50,031 nt of DNA from a virus. The DNA lies in the IMG/VR virus record IMGVR_UViG_3300042391_001453, positions 1 to 50,031 of that record. The stretch is one strand, 5' to 3'. The notes beneath the pieces were generated by a model. The model ran no database searches, was not told the origin of the DNA, and saw only the letters and a list, made by a program, of their open reading frames with translations. A program made the position numbers and the translations under genes. Positions within the stretch are counted from its first letter, which is position 1; each line of letters starts with the position of its first letter. Positions 27,327 to 36,528 of the stretch are shown here, one piece after another.

Positions 27327-28126
27327 TGCGCGGCGTAGTCATATTTGCTTACAACAGTGGTGACATTGATTATCAAGCAATGGCTGCTTGGAGTGCTGGC
27401 CGCATCGCTAAACATTTAGGATTACCAACTACACTAATAACTGATATTGCTCCAACCAATTCGACTGTATTCGAAGATGTTGTTGTAACTACTGCTGAGT
27501 CGGGCGGTACCAGATACTTTGCCGATATCGGCAACAACGTAACTTGGTTCAATGGCAATCGGATGGACGTGTATAATCTGAGTCCTTATGATGAAACACT
27601 AGTGTTAGATGCGGACTATGTTGTTTGTAGTGATCAGTTAAATTTATTGTTTGATTCACCGCAAGATTTTTTAGCACCGATTACAGCATATGATATCACT
27701 GGTACACGTACATTTGATGATCTTAATTTTTTTGGCAATGTGCGTATGCCCATGGCCTGGGCCACTGTTATGAAATTTCGTCGATCCCTGTTGAGTAAAA
27801 GTGTGTTTGACATGATGTCAATGATTCGAGATCACTGGCAACACTATCGAAATTTATATGGAATTGCTAGAGCTACTTATCGCAACGACCATGCATTGAG
27901 CATAGCCCTAAACACTCTTCACGGACATCAAGGTTGCTGGCCTAGCATTCCATGGCAATTGGCCAGTCTAGTACCAGAACATCGATTAACTCAATTAGAT
28001 GATGATAAGTTTCAGATCACATACAGTACTAGCGACAACAAACAGCGTTATATTATAATTGCTGGTCAAGATTTCCACGCCATGGGTAAACAACACTTGG
28101 GAGACATCATTGCCGGTACTAGCTGA
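27323..28126 (+). CDS. Glycosyltransferase-like protein (GT-A type, DAD motif)
   Basis: This 267-residue protein begins with an N-terminal strand and helix (GVVIFAYNSGDIDYQAMAAW) followed by a second strand LPTTLITD. Near residues 94-100 it has LVLDADYVV, a DxD-type motif as used by GT-A glycosyltransferases to bind the metal and nucleotide-sugar. Later segments include YRNDHALSIALNTLHGHQG, a plausible acceptor or active-site region. No membrane segment is visible, so it should be cytosolic. The next gene encodes a protein of similar layout, and the two may act on consecutive sugars. A glycosyltransferase call fits the motif and context but was not confirmed by family search. It overlaps its upstream neighbour by ATGA. 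Confidence 0.55.
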   Translation: MMRGVVIFAYNSGDIDYQAMAAWSAGRIAKHLGLPTTLITDIAPTNSTVFEDVVVTTAESGGTRYFADIGNNVTWFNGNRMDVYNLSPYDETLVLDADYVVCSDQLNLLFDSPQDFLAPITAYDITGTRTFDDLNFFGNVRMPMAWATVMKFRRSLLSKSVFDMMSMIRDHWQHYRNLYGIARATYRNDHALSIALNTLHGHQGCWPSIPWQLASLVPEHRLTQLDDDKFQITYSTSDNKQRYIIIAGQDFHAMGKQHLGDIIAGTS

Positions 28127-28916
28127 ACGAGGATATTTGATTCCTGCTATCAATACCGAGGATGTTGATTACATTGCCTGCGCAGAACAATTGGCGCAGA
28201 GTATTAGATCTTGGCATCCAGAAGCCCGCATTTGTTTAATGACAGCTGAAACTTATCAATCCAGACAATGCGGATTGTTTGATTGGGCAGTTACTTTGCC
28301 TTACGGCGACCAATCTACAAATAAAAAATGGAAATTAAGCAATGATTGGCAAGCAGGGTTCTGCTCGCCATTTCGCCAGACCATTAAACTTGAAGCTGAC
28401 ATGCTGATTACTAGTCCTATTGATCATTGGTGGACTATGCTAGAACATCGAGACATAGTGATCTCAACAGGTGCTAGAGATTATTATGATCAGCTAGTCA
28501 CTAACAGATACTATCGTGAAACATTTGATACCAACGATTTACCTGATGTATACAATGCTGTAACTTACTGGAGGCTTAGTCAAACTGCTGTAGAATTCTG
28601 GAGATTAGTTCGTGCTATATTTAAAAATTGGGAAGAATTCAAGACTTTATTAAAGTTCCCCGACGATGATCCAACAACTGACGTGGTATACGCTATGGCA
28701 GCAAAAATTATAGGCTCAGAATTAATTACCATGCCATTTGCTAGTTATCCTCGCATTGTTCACATGAAGCGCAGATTAATTGGCACACGTACAGATAATT
28801 GGACACAAGAGCTGACTTGGGAAATTGATCAAGGACGATTAAAAATCAACACTGTTGCTCAACACGGCGCATTTCATTATCTTGTTAAAACCTGGAGACC
28901 CAATGAACAACAATGA
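28110..28916 (+). CDS. Glycosyltransferase-like protein (paralogue of the preceding gene)
   Basis: The protein opens with GYLIPAINTEDVDYIACAEQ and continues to ARICLMT, the same strand-helix-strand layout as its upstream neighbour. An EAD triplet (KLEADMLI) stands where the neighbour has DAD. There is no in-frame ATG near the conserved start. I chose the TTG at 28110 because GGGAG lies six bases upstream. A TTG at 28137, preceded by GAGG, would begin right at the conserved segment and is an equally fair choice. Either start overlaps or abuts the stop of the previous gene. The C-terminal half has the DDDPTTDVVYAMAAKI and YPRIVHMKRRLIG segments. Transferase activity is inferred from layout only. 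Confidence 0.5.
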   Translation: MPVLAERGYLIPAINTEDVDYIACAEQLAQSIRSWHPEARICLMTAETYQSRQCGLFDWAVTLPYGDQSTNKKWKLSNDWQAGFCSPFRQTIKLEADMLITSPIDHWWTMLEHRDIVISTGARDYYDQLVTNRYYRETFDTNDLPDVYNAVTYWRLSQTAVEFWRLVRAIFKNWEEFKTLLKFPDDDPTTDVVYAMAAKIIGSELITMPFASYPRIVHMKRRLIGTRTDNWTQELTWEIDQGRLKINTVAQHGAFHYLVKTWRPNEQQ

Positions 28917-29247
28917 AATTTTTGAGGAATTTTGGGCGAATTATTCATGGCCAGAATCTGTGCCTGTGTTTTATCGTTTGTACTATAATGAATTGGGAGA
29001 ACCAGTAGTTTATAGCATGGAAGACCGACCTGGTAAGTATATTGAAATCACCGCCGAACAATTTGCCGCCAGTGACCCGCATGTGCGTGTTCGAAACGGC
29101 AAACTCATTCAATTGCAATTTGCAAGAACAACTAAACTGGTACCTTCTGACACAGGTACTCCTTGCGATCCCGCTAACATAGCGATAGTAGTTGACGAAA
29201 ACCAAATTTTTCAAAGATGGAAATTAACTCATTATGAAAACAGTTGA
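28903..29247 (+). CDS. Conserved phage hypothetical protein (114 residues)
   Basis: I start this gene at the ATG at 28903 because a GGAG ribosome site lies at 28894-28897 and the upstream in-frame codons read as part of the preceding gene's shadow. The protein has the pattern FYRLYYNELGEPVVYSME followed by GKYIEITAEQFAASDPHVRV and NGKLIQL. I recall such sequences in many marine T4-like phages without a known function. It is small, soluble and without cysteine clusters. It overlaps the preceding gene by 14 bases and the following one by 14 bases. Confidence 0.65.
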   Translation: MNNNEIFEEFWANYSWPESVPVFYRLYYNELGEPVVYSMEDRPGKYIEITAEQFAASDPHVRVRNGKLIQLQFARTTKLVPSDTGTPCDPANIAIVVDENQIFQRWKLTHYENS

Positions 29248-30160
29248 CATAGCAGACTTGGATGTAATTTATCTCAGTTATGATGAACCGCAGAAAGAAG
29301 AATTTTGGGTAAAAATAAAAAATCAAATCCCATGGGCGCAACGTGTAGACGGGGTTAAAGGGTCCGATGCGGCACACAAAGCCGCCGCTGAAGTCAGCAC
29401 AACTGACCGCTTTGTTCTCATCGACGGCGACAACATGCCAGACTGGGAATTTTTTAATTTAACCTTGTCATACCCTACAGCAGAATACGAAAAGGCAGTG
29501 TACCGCTGGCGTGCTCGCAACCACATCAACGGTCTCATGTACGGCAACGGTGGCATTAGTTCTTGGACTCGAGACTTTGTGCTCAACATGAAAACTCACG
29601 AGAACACCGACGGCCGTGATGAAACTGTAGTTGAATTTTGTTTTGATCCTGCATATTGGCCCATGCACGACTGCTACTCAACCACACATCCCAACGGCAG
29701 TCCCAAGCATGCTTGGCGTGCAGGGTTTAGAGAAGGTGTTAAAATGTGTCTTGACAAGGGTCGTCGCCCAACTCTGTCTGAGTTCAAAGCCCGAGTGCAT
29801 CGTCGCAATCTTGATCATCTAACTGTTTGGCATAATGTAGGAGTAGATGTCCAGCAAGGGGGCTGGGCCATTGCGGGTGCTAGGATGGGTACTTATAAGA
29901 CCATGTTAAGTGATTGGGATTACAGGGAAGTGCAGTGGTTTGATGCCTTAGAAGCTTTATGGGAAGATACCAAGGGCAGAGATCCATTTGACATCATTAT
30001 GGCATACCAGGATCCATTACGTACCCAATTAGATCTTCCTATGTGTATTCACGGTCCTGAAATAAGCAAATTTTTTAAGCATCATTATCGCAGCAACTGG
30101 CACAATCAGGGTGTCATGGTCAGAGAAATTGATGTGATTCGGAGACAAGAAGGATGGTAA
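29234..30160 (+). CDS. GT-A-like glycosyltransferase family protein (DGD motif)
   Basis: The N-terminal domain of this 308-residue protein reads LDVIYLSYDEPQKEEFW, then RVDGVKGSDAAHKAAAEV, then FVLIDGDNMPDW, with DGD at residues 64-66. This order (strand, SYDEP turn, DGVKG loop, DxD) suits a GT-A-type nucleotidyl-sugar transferase. A further conserved block, NHINGLMYGNGGISSWTRDF, and an AWRAGFREGVKMCLDKG helix follow. The C-terminal part of the 1073-residue repeat protein at 43756 is clearly the same family. The gene lies in the operon directly before the first radical SAM gene, with which it overlaps by seven bases. The sugar and acceptor are unknown. Confidence 0.6.
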   Translation: MKTVDIADLDVIYLSYDEPQKEEFWVKIKNQIPWAQRVDGVKGSDAAHKAAAEVSTTDRFVLIDGDNMPDWEFFNLTLSYPTAEYEKAVYRWRARNHINGLMYGNGGISSWTRDFVLNMKTHENTDGRDETVVEFCFDPAYWPMHDCYSTTHPNGSPKHAWRAGFREGVKMCLDKGRRPTLSEFKARVHRRNLDHLTVWHNVGVDVQQGGWAIAGARMGTYKTMLSDWDYREVQWFDALEALWEDTKGRDPFDIIMAYQDPLRTQLDLPMCIHGPEISKFFKHHYRSNWHNQGVMVREIDVIRRQEGW

Positions 30161-31557
30161 ACAACAAAGGCGACGAATCAATTGACAACAAGAGTCGATT
30201 CATGAGCTCAGCTGAGCAAATGAAGCAAGATTTAGGTCCTGCATTATGTTTAGCCAAATGGAAACAAGTCAGTTTGCACTTGCCTACAGGACTCAATAAC
30301 TCGTGTTATCATCCGCCTTTGCATGCAATTGATGCCACACTATTGGCTGACAATCCTGGTGCATTACATAACACGCCATTCAAGAAAGAACAGCGTAAAA
30401 TCATGTTACGTCAAGAAAAGCCCGCGGAGTGTAGCTACTGTTGGAACATCGAAGCACACGACCAACTAAGTGATCGTCACTATCGATCTGGCGAGCCCTG
30501 GGCAGCTGATGCATTGAATTTTGTTAAAAACTCAACCGGAGATGAAGATGTCGTTCCTAGTTATGTGGAGGTTAATTTTAACCACGCTTGTAATCTTGCT
30601 TGTAGCTATTGCAGTCCTCAATTTAGTTCCACATGGGAGCAAGAAATTAACCGCATGGGCGGATACCCTACAAGTCGTATTCACAACGATCCTAGTCACT
30701 TCACTGGCCGTAACCGGCCTATTCCTGCTAGGGACAGCAATCCTTATGTAGAAGCATTTTGGCGATGGTGGCCAACATTGTATCCACAACTGAAACATTT
30801 TCGTATGACCGGCGGCGAGCCGCTTATGGACAAAAACACCTATCGGGTATTTGACTATGTGCTGGCCTTGCCCAATCCTGATCTGCATTTGAATGTGACC
30901 AGCAACTTTAGTGTAGACACTGGCTTGTTCGAAAAGTACATTGGTTATGTAAAACAATTGTGCAACACACAAATCGAACACTTCATGCAGTATGTCAGTC
31001 TTGATTCAGGCATAGCTCGACACGCCGAATATATCAGACACGGTATGAACCACGATCGAGTAATGTCGTATTCACATCATTTTCTAGCCGAAATTCCTTA
31101 TCGCAACAGTCTCACATTTATCATCACAATGAATAATCTCGGTGTGTTGGGTTTACGGAAACTTTTGCAAGACATATTGGACATGCGACAATCCTACAGC
31201 ACAACATATCAACGTGTATGGTTTGATACACCGTTGCTGCGACAACCAGCCTGGCAAAGCCTGCAAATTTTGCCACCATCGTACGCTGATATCTTAGATC
31301 GCACAGCTGACTGGATGGAATCAAATCTAGAAACTGCCGAAGATCCTTTTCATGGCTTCAAAGATTACGAAGTTCAACGGCTACGTAGAGACATTGCCTG
31401 GATGCGAGAAGGGACTGAAAAGACGGACGAGAAGAAAGCTGATTTTTACAGATTTTTCAACGAACACGACCGTCGGCGCGGCACTGATTTTTTGCGATCA
31501 TTTCCTGAAATGACCAATTGGTGGAAGGAGTGCGAAGCGCATGCTAGAAAATCGTAA
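30154..31557 (+). CDS. Radical SAM protein 1, N-terminal Cys-rich (twitch-like) type
   Basis: The core motif CNLACSYC (Cys 146, 150, 153) binds the SAM-coordinating 4Fe-4S cluster, and TGGEPLM is the SAM-contacting GGEP motif about 75 residues later. Before the core sit extra cysteines at 32, 51, 93 and 96, in SCYHPP and ECSYCW contexts, which could hold an auxiliary iron-sulfur cluster. An auxiliary site ahead of the core recalls the N-terminal twitch class of radical SAM proteins. The reaction is a SAM-derived radical H-abstraction on an unknown substrate. It is most like the protein from 32670 and shares with it the LHNTP segment. The post-motif SSTW is conserved between them. It overlaps both neighbours. 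Confidence 0.85.
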   Translation: MVNNKGDESIDNKSRFMSSAEQMKQDLGPALCLAKWKQVSLHLPTGLNNSCYHPPLHAIDATLLADNPGALHNTPFKKEQRKIMLRQEKPAECSYCWNIEAHDQLSDRHYRSGEPWAADALNFVKNSTGDEDVVPSYVEVNFNHACNLACSYCSPQFSSTWEQEINRMGGYPTSRIHNDPSHFTGRNRPIPARDSNPYVEAFWRWWPTLYPQLKHFRMTGGEPLMDKNTYRVFDYVLALPNPDLHLNVTSNFSVDTGLFEKYIGYVKQLCNTQIEHFMQYVSLDSGIARHAEYIRHGMNHDRVMSYSHHFLAEIPYRNSLTFIITMNNLGVLGLRKLLQDILDMRQSYSTTYQRVWFDTPLLRQPAWQSLQILPPSYADILDRTADWMESNLETAEDPFHGFKDYEVQRLRRDIAWMREGTEKTDEKKADFYRFFNEHDRRRGTDFLRSFPEMTNWWKECEAHARKS

Positions 31558-32677
31558 CCTGGTCGTTGATACTTTTAGCGAAGTATACAATTTAATGAAA
31601 CCATGGATGACGCATGATTTTTGGGATTTTGCAAATCACGAAATTATTGGCAATTCCGTTTATATCATTAGCAGAAAACAATTTTTTGAATATCCGGAAA
31701 AAATTCGAACTCTATTAGAGCGCGACGATCTTATTGTATTTTTTGATAATGCAGCAGAAGGATCTTGGACATTGATCAGTCAGCTACAAGCATTAGGGCT
31801 TAAAGAGTTAGCACTAAACAAAAAATTATTCTTAATCGGCGGCGGAGATATTGAGTCATCGTATGTGCATGTGCAATTTGAGCATTTTTTATCTAGTATT
31901 TTACGCTACGAAGAAAATAGTCAAGCAACCAAACATATTGATAATATTTTTAAAAAAACTGACAAACCTTACAAATTTTTATTTCTAAACGGTCGAGCAA
32001 GACCACATCGAAAATATCTCTTCGAACGATTCAAAGAAGAAGAATTATTAGATTGTGCAATTTGGACAATGCTAGACAGTCGTCCCAGTATTAGTCGCTC
32101 TTTTAAATTAGAAAAAGATGGCATTAATTTAATGGCCACAGTTTCTCCTCTAAAATGGTTACCTGAAGAATACGAATATCAAACATATAGAGGAAATGAA
32201 ATAGTGCCGGGTCCTCCTGAGCGTACATTTATCAAACACGAATTGTTTAAAAACGAATGGGGCGAAATCTATCTAGAACCAGCTCCTTACATCGACACTT
32301 ACTTTAGTTTAGTTACAGAAACAGTGTTTGAGTATCCGTACAGTTTTAGGACAGAAAAAATAGCTAAACCATTGGCAATAGGACATCCTTTTATTGTTGC
32401 TGCCAACACAGGATTTTATCGAGACCTGCGTAATTTGGGGTTCCGAACATTCGATAATGTCATTGACGAAAGTTTTGATACTATTGAAAATCACCAAGAC
32501 CGAATGAATCGAATCTTTGAAATTGTTAAAGATCTGTGCCGACAAGATTTGCAATCTTTCCTAGCAGAGTGTTTTAATATTTGTAAATACAATCAACAGC
32601 ATCTAATTGAACTAATCCCGCAACTTCAGCAGCAATTCCCAGAAAAATTTTTTAAGACGATAAACCAACATGGATGA
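31541..32677 (+). CDS. Putative GT-B-like transferase (TEK/GHPF family), first copy
   Basis: The N-terminal two thirds of this 378-residue protein are of unrecognised sequence. They include FLFLNGRARPHRKYLFERF near residue 150, a glycosyltransferase-like NGR-P-R turn. The C-terminal region reads FRTEKIAKPLAIGHPF (about residue 270), then LRNLGFRTFDNVIDESFD. The same block occurs in the two minus-strand genes at 41492 and 42666, so the three are one family. The TEK-K-GHPF layout resembles the donor-binding end of GT-B glycosyltransferases such as fucosyltransferase-type enzymes, but I cannot name a Pfam family. It sits between radical SAM genes 1 and 2, with a strong GGAAGGAG ribosome site. 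Base composition looks slightly richer in A/T than its neighbours. Confidence 0.5.
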   Translation: MLENRNLVVDTFSEVYNLMKPWMTHDFWDFANHEIIGNSVYIISRKQFFEYPEKIRTLLERDDLIVFFDNAAEGSWTLISQLQALGLKELALNKKLFLIGGGDIESSYVHVQFEHFLSSILRYEENSQATKHIDNIFKKTDKPYKFLFLNGRARPHRKYLFERFKEEELLDCAIWTMLDSRPSISRSFKLEKDGINLMATVSPLKWLPEEYEYQTYRGNEIVPGPPERTFIKHELFKNEWGEIYLEPAPYIDTYFSLVTETVFEYPYSFRTEKIAKPLAIGHPFIVAANTGFYRDLRNLGFRTFDNVIDESFDTIENHQDRMNRIFEIVKDLCRQDLQSFLAECFNICKYNQQHLIELIPQLQQQFPEKFFKTINQHG

Positions 32678-33998
32678 TTTAACATTCCGCAAGCAAGTAC
32701 TTGATCCGCTAAGTTCTAGTTTTTGTGGAGCCAAGTGGTACAATGCTACAATCTGGCTAGGATCCGGCATGACCACTAGTTGTCACCATCCGCCGGCGCA
32801 TAAAGTCGGTGTGGAAGCAGTGACAGCCAATCCCCGGGCTCTGCACAACACTCCTGAGAAAAAAAGAGATCGGGCGCAGATGATTGCGGGAGAACGTCCG
32901 CCTGGCTGCGAATACTGTTGGAAGATTGAAGACATCGGACGTGACAACATCAGCGACCGTGTTTATAAAAGCAAAATATATCCCATAGCAGAATTAAAAG
33001 CTGCTGCAGCAATGCCAGTGGATCAAGATGTCAATCTTAAAACGCTGGAAATTGCGTTTGATCGCACTTGTCAGTTTGCTTGTAGTTACTGTAATCCTGC
33101 ATTCAGCAGCACCTGGGTCAATGATATCAAAAAGCACGGAGCATACATCAATTTGGTAAGCGACGGTCGCAATCACTTTACTCACACGCACGAGTCTGCA
33201 CAGTTATATCGATTTGGCGAAACAAATCCTTATGTGGAAGCATTTTTTCGTTGGTGGGAAACTGACTTACATCGTACACTAGACGAGTTACGAATTACCG
33301 GCGGCGAGCCGTTGATGTCAGGATATACCTGGCGTCTAATTGATTGGTTCAAAGACAATCGCGGAGCAAGTGCAACCCGATTGGCCATCAATAGTAACCT
33401 AGGTGTTGATATTGACCTGGATAGATTTATCAACAGTGTCGACGGACTAGCAGTAGATGTGTACACCAGCAACGAGTGTTACGGCAACCATGCAGAATAT
33501 ATAAGAGACGGTCTTGATTACCCTGCCTGGTGCGACAATGTAATCAAGTTGTTAGAAAGTTCTGTTCGAGCAGTGCATGTCATGTGCACCATCAATGCTT
33601 TGTGCTTGGAAACCTTACCAGAGTTTTTATCATCTCTGGTAGCATTAAAAAATATCTATGGACGTGAACGAGTTAATTTTACCTTAAATATTTTACGATT
33701 TCCTAGCTTCCAGAGTCCCCTAATTTTGCCCGACGAAATCAAAACACGTTACCGTAAAAACCTAGAAGCATGGCTAGATTACAATGCAGACAATCCTGTC
33801 ATGCAGGAACACGAACTAAATCATTTGCAGCGTTTAATTGACTACTTAGACACAGTCAAAACACCACACAGAGAAACGTTTGATATGCCTAAGCTATTGA
33901 ATGATTTCAAACAATTTTATGCACAATACGATCAGCGTAGAAACAAAGACTTTACAACGACGTTCCCTAAACTAAAAGAATGGTACAATTCACTATGA
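32670..33998 (+). CDS. Radical SAM protein 2, paralogue of protein 1
   Basis: The core motif is CQFACSYC (Cys 134, 138, 141), followed by NPAFSSTW and, about 80 residues later, TGGEPLM. The N-terminal auxiliary cysteines are at 19, 38, 80 and 83, in SCHHPP and GCEYCW contexts, matching the layout of protein 1. The two share LHNTP, NPYVEAF(F/W)RWW and HAEYIR stretches, so they are duplicates that have diverged. Four bases of TTTPKL-like tail are not informative. The gene overlaps the transferase before it by eight bases and its own stop overlaps the next start. It likely acts on the same or a consecutive substrate as protein 1; this is inference. Confidence 0.85.
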   Translation: MDDLTFRKQVLDPLSSSFCGAKWYNATIWLGSGMTTSCHHPPAHKVGVEAVTANPRALHNTPEKKRDRAQMIAGERPPGCEYCWKIEDIGRDNISDRVYKSKIYPIAELKAAAAMPVDQDVNLKTLEIAFDRTCQFACSYCNPAFSSTWVNDIKKHGAYINLVSDGRNHFTHTHESAQLYRFGETNPYVEAFFRWWETDLHRTLDELRITGGEPLMSGYTWRLIDWFKDNRGASATRLAINSNLGVDIDLDRFINSVDGLAVDVYTSNECYGNHAEYIRDGLDYPAWCDNVIKLLESSVRAVHVMCTINALCLETLPEFLSSLVALKNIYGRERVNFTLNILRFPSFQSPLILPDEIKTRYRKNLEAWLDYNADNPVMQEHELNHLQRLIDYLDTVKTPHRETFDMPKLLNDFKQFYAQYDQRRNKDFTTTFPKLKEWYNSL

Positions 33999-35317
33999 GC
34001 AAACTTAGTAATTACAACTGGAAGGATCGCATACCTAATTATATAAAAATTGATTCACTAAATGAAGATCAACGACACAAATTAATCGATAGCGACACAT
34101 TCTGCATGCTTCCGTGGATACATTTACATGCATGGCCGGATGGGCGTGCTTATCCTTGCTGTCTGGGCCAGGCTAAACATCCAGTAGGAAATTTCAAAGA
34201 AAAAAGCATGAGAGAGATATGGAACGACGAACCCATGAAAGAAATGCGTCGCAACATGCTAGCAGATAAGCCTTGCAAACAATGCGGAGATTGTTATGAG
34301 CAAGAAGCTGCTGGATTTTCGAGTATGAGAAATAACAGTAATAAAAGCTTTGGACACTACATTGACGAAATCGATCAGACATTACCAGACGGCAGTTTAC
34401 CTGATATGAAATTGCACTATTGGGACGTGAGATTCAGCAACATTTGCAATCTTAAGTGTCGCAGTTGTGGTAGTATTTTTAGCAGCAGATGGTATGATGA
34501 TGATGTTAAACTTTGGGGCAAGCCTTTGCGTCCGCGAGTACAATTTGCAGGGCGGCACGAAGAAGATGTTTGGGAACAAATGCAAGAGCACATTCCGCAC
34601 TTAGAACAAATTTATTTTGCTGGTGGCGAACCGTTGATAATGGAAGAACATAATCGCATACTTAAACTGCTGATCGAAAAAGGCAACACACGAGTAAGAT
34701 TAATCTATAACACAAATCTTACAGAATTGAAATTCAAAAAAGAAAGCGTTTTAGAACTATGGAAACATTTTCCTTCGGTATGTGTAGCTGCTAGTCTTGA
34801 TGATATGGGCGATCGAGCTGCTGTAATCAGATCTGGTACCGACTGGACACAGGTAGAACAAAACATACGTGATCTCAAAAGAGAATGTCCACATATCGAT
34901 TTTATGATTAGTCCTACATTGAGTATGATGAACATATGGAATTTTGTCAACTTTCATCGATATATGATCGAAGGAGGGTTTATTGAACCCAAGGATTTTA
35001 ATCTAAATATTCTTCAAGGTCCCGATGACTACAGAATCGACGTATTGCCAATGGAGATAAAATTACAATTTAAGCAACAGTTTGAAGAACATATTGAATG
35101 GTTACGTCCTCAAGATCCTATAGAACGTGCAGTAGGCGGATTCGAAGGCGCAATAAAATTTATGATGGCTACTGACAACACACACCTGTTGCCTAAATTC
35201 TGGAAAACAGTTAATGACCTTGACTGGAGTCGCAGCGAAAGTTTGTTGTCGGTTGTACCAGAATTATCTGCTATAATTGAACATAGACCGATCGATACAA
35301 GGGTTCCGATAAAATGA
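33995..35317 (+). CDS. Radical SAM protein 3, N-terminal SPASM/twitch type
   Basis: I start at the ATG at 33995 because it forms an ATGA overlap with the preceding stop; an in-frame ATG at 33980 would add five residues. The N-terminus is a textbook SPASM-like unit: FCMLPWIHL (Cys 37), AYPCC (Cys 55, 56), then GNFKEKSMREIW and CKQCGDC (Cys 94, 97, 100). The radical SAM core follows as CNLKCRSC (Cys 151, 155, 158) and then AGGEPLI. SPASM regions normally follow the core; here the order is reversed, as in the N-terminal twitch class. SPASM proteins often modify peptides or proteins. The true substrate is unknown. It is closest to the two genes that follow. Confidence 0.85.
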   Translation: MSKLSNYNWKDRIPNYIKIDSLNEDQRHKLIDSDTFCMLPWIHLHAWPDGRAYPCCLGQAKHPVGNFKEKSMREIWNDEPMKEMRRNMLADKPCKQCGDCYEQEAAGFSSMRNNSNKSFGHYIDEIDQTLPDGSLPDMKLHYWDVRFSNICNLKCRSCGSIFSSRWYDDDVKLWGKPLRPRVQFAGRHEEDVWEQMQEHIPHLEQIYFAGGEPLIMEEHNRILKLLIEKGNTRVRLIYNTNLTELKFKKESVLELWKHFPSVCVAASLDDMGDRAAVIRSGTDWTQVEQNIRDLKRECPHIDFMISPTLSMMNIWNFVNFHRYMIEGGFIEPKDFNLNILQGPDDYRIDVLPMEIKLQFKQQFEEHIEWLRPQDPIERAVGGFEGAIKFMMATDNTHLLPKFWKTVNDLDWSRSESLLSVVPELSAIIEHRPIDTRVPIK

Positions 35318-36525
35318 AATTACCTACAGATAAATTCTGCGTACTACCATGGATCAGCTTAGAAGCCAGTCCGATAGGTACAGTGCGTCCTTGCTGTTTA
35401 GCCGACGACGAAATCGTTGACAATGCCGGTAACAAATTTGAATTGGCCACAGCTAATTTTATAGATATACAGAACAGTAATCACATGCGTCAATTGCGGG
35501 AACAATTTTTAGACGGACAAAAACCACAAACTTGTCGCAAGTGTTGGAATGAAGAACGATCAGGTCGTACTAGTAAACGTATGCATACACTGGATAGACT
35601 TAAACACATGTTGCCAGACCAGGATTGGACAACTGATGCCAAGTCGCTTATGTTTTTAGATTTAAAATTGGGTAACATTTGCAATTTAAAATGTCGTATC
35701 TGCGGTTCTTGGAGTAGTAGTCAATTTGCTGCTGAAGAACTAGGTCACATGAATCCAGCAGAAGATAAAAAGAAAACATTTGCTTATCAAATGCTAAAGG
35801 CAGGAGCATGGCCTAGAGAAAATCAACAGTTTTGGAATCAACTGGATTCTGTTGTTGACCAGATTCGATATATTGAATTCACTGGCGGCGAGCCATTTAT
35901 GATACAAGAACATTTTCAGTTACTGGAACGTTTAGTTGATCGCGGCATCGCTGGACAAGTTGAAATTCACTACAACACCAACGGCACACAGTTCCCAGAA
36001 CAAGCTGAAAACATTTGGCAGCATTTTAAAACAGTAGAAATCGCTTTCAGCATCGACGATCTAGGCGATAGATTTGAATATCAACGAACCAATGCTGTAT
36101 GGTCGGAAGTTGAGCACAACATTGCTAAATTCGATGCTATGCGTTTCCGTAATTCCAACATACAGTTACAGGCATGCATCACAGTCAATATATTCAACAT
36201 TTATTATATTGCCGAAGTAGCCAAGTGGGCTGCAAAACAAAATTTTAATTTCGTTTACTGGAACATGATGCATGACGCTTGGTATTTTAGCATTGCTACC
36301 TTGCCCGAATCGGCAAAATCTGCTATTACTCAACATCTCAGTCAACAAGATGTTCCAATACAATACCGAGCAGAATTTGAGAGAATTTGCGATTTTATGA
36401 ATCGAGGAGCTTCAACCGACGGATCAATACTACGAATGAAGATACGTGATCTAGATCATAAACGTAATCAAGATCTAAGACAAGTAGCAGCTGAATTTGC
36501 TGAGTTAATTGATTACAAATTATAA
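35314..36525 (+). CDS. Radical SAM protein 4, N-terminal SPASM/twitch type
   Basis: This 403-residue protein has FCVLPWISL (Cys 9), VRPCC (Cys 27, 28) and TCRKCW (Cys 74, 77) at the N-terminus, then the core CNLKCRIC (Cys 123, 127, 130) with TGGEPFM following. It shares the domain order and linker pattern of proteins 3 and 5. The stretch between the auxiliary cysteines and the core is shorter than in protein 3. An SDD-like FSIDDLGDRFEYQRTN segment matches the equivalent ASLDDMGDR region of protein 3. The start overlaps the preceding stop (ATGA). Confidence 0.85.
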   Translation: MKLPTDKFCVLPWISLEASPIGTVRPCCLADDEIVDNAGNKFELATANFIDIQNSNHMRQLREQFLDGQKPQTCRKCWNEERSGRTSKRMHTLDRLKHMLPDQDWTTDAKSLMFLDLKLGNICNLKCRICGSWSSSQFAAEELGHMNPAEDKKKTFAYQMLKAGAWPRENQQFWNQLDSVVDQIRYIEFTGGEPFMIQEHFQLLERLVDRGIAGQVEIHYNTNGTQFPEQAENIWQHFKTVEIAFSIDDLGDRFEYQRTNAVWSEVEHNIAKFDAMRFRNSNIQLQACITVNIFNIYYIAEVAKWAAKQNFNFVYWNMMHDAWYFSIATLPESAKSAITQHLSQQDVPIQYRAEFERICDFMNRGASTDGSILRMKIRDLDHKRNQDLRQVAAEFAELIDYKL

Positions 36526-36528
36526 TAC

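Noticed and set aside
36521-36526. TATAAT before radical SAM 5 as a promoter
   Set aside because: It overlaps the stop codon of the previous gene in a tightly packed operon and no -35 element is visible.
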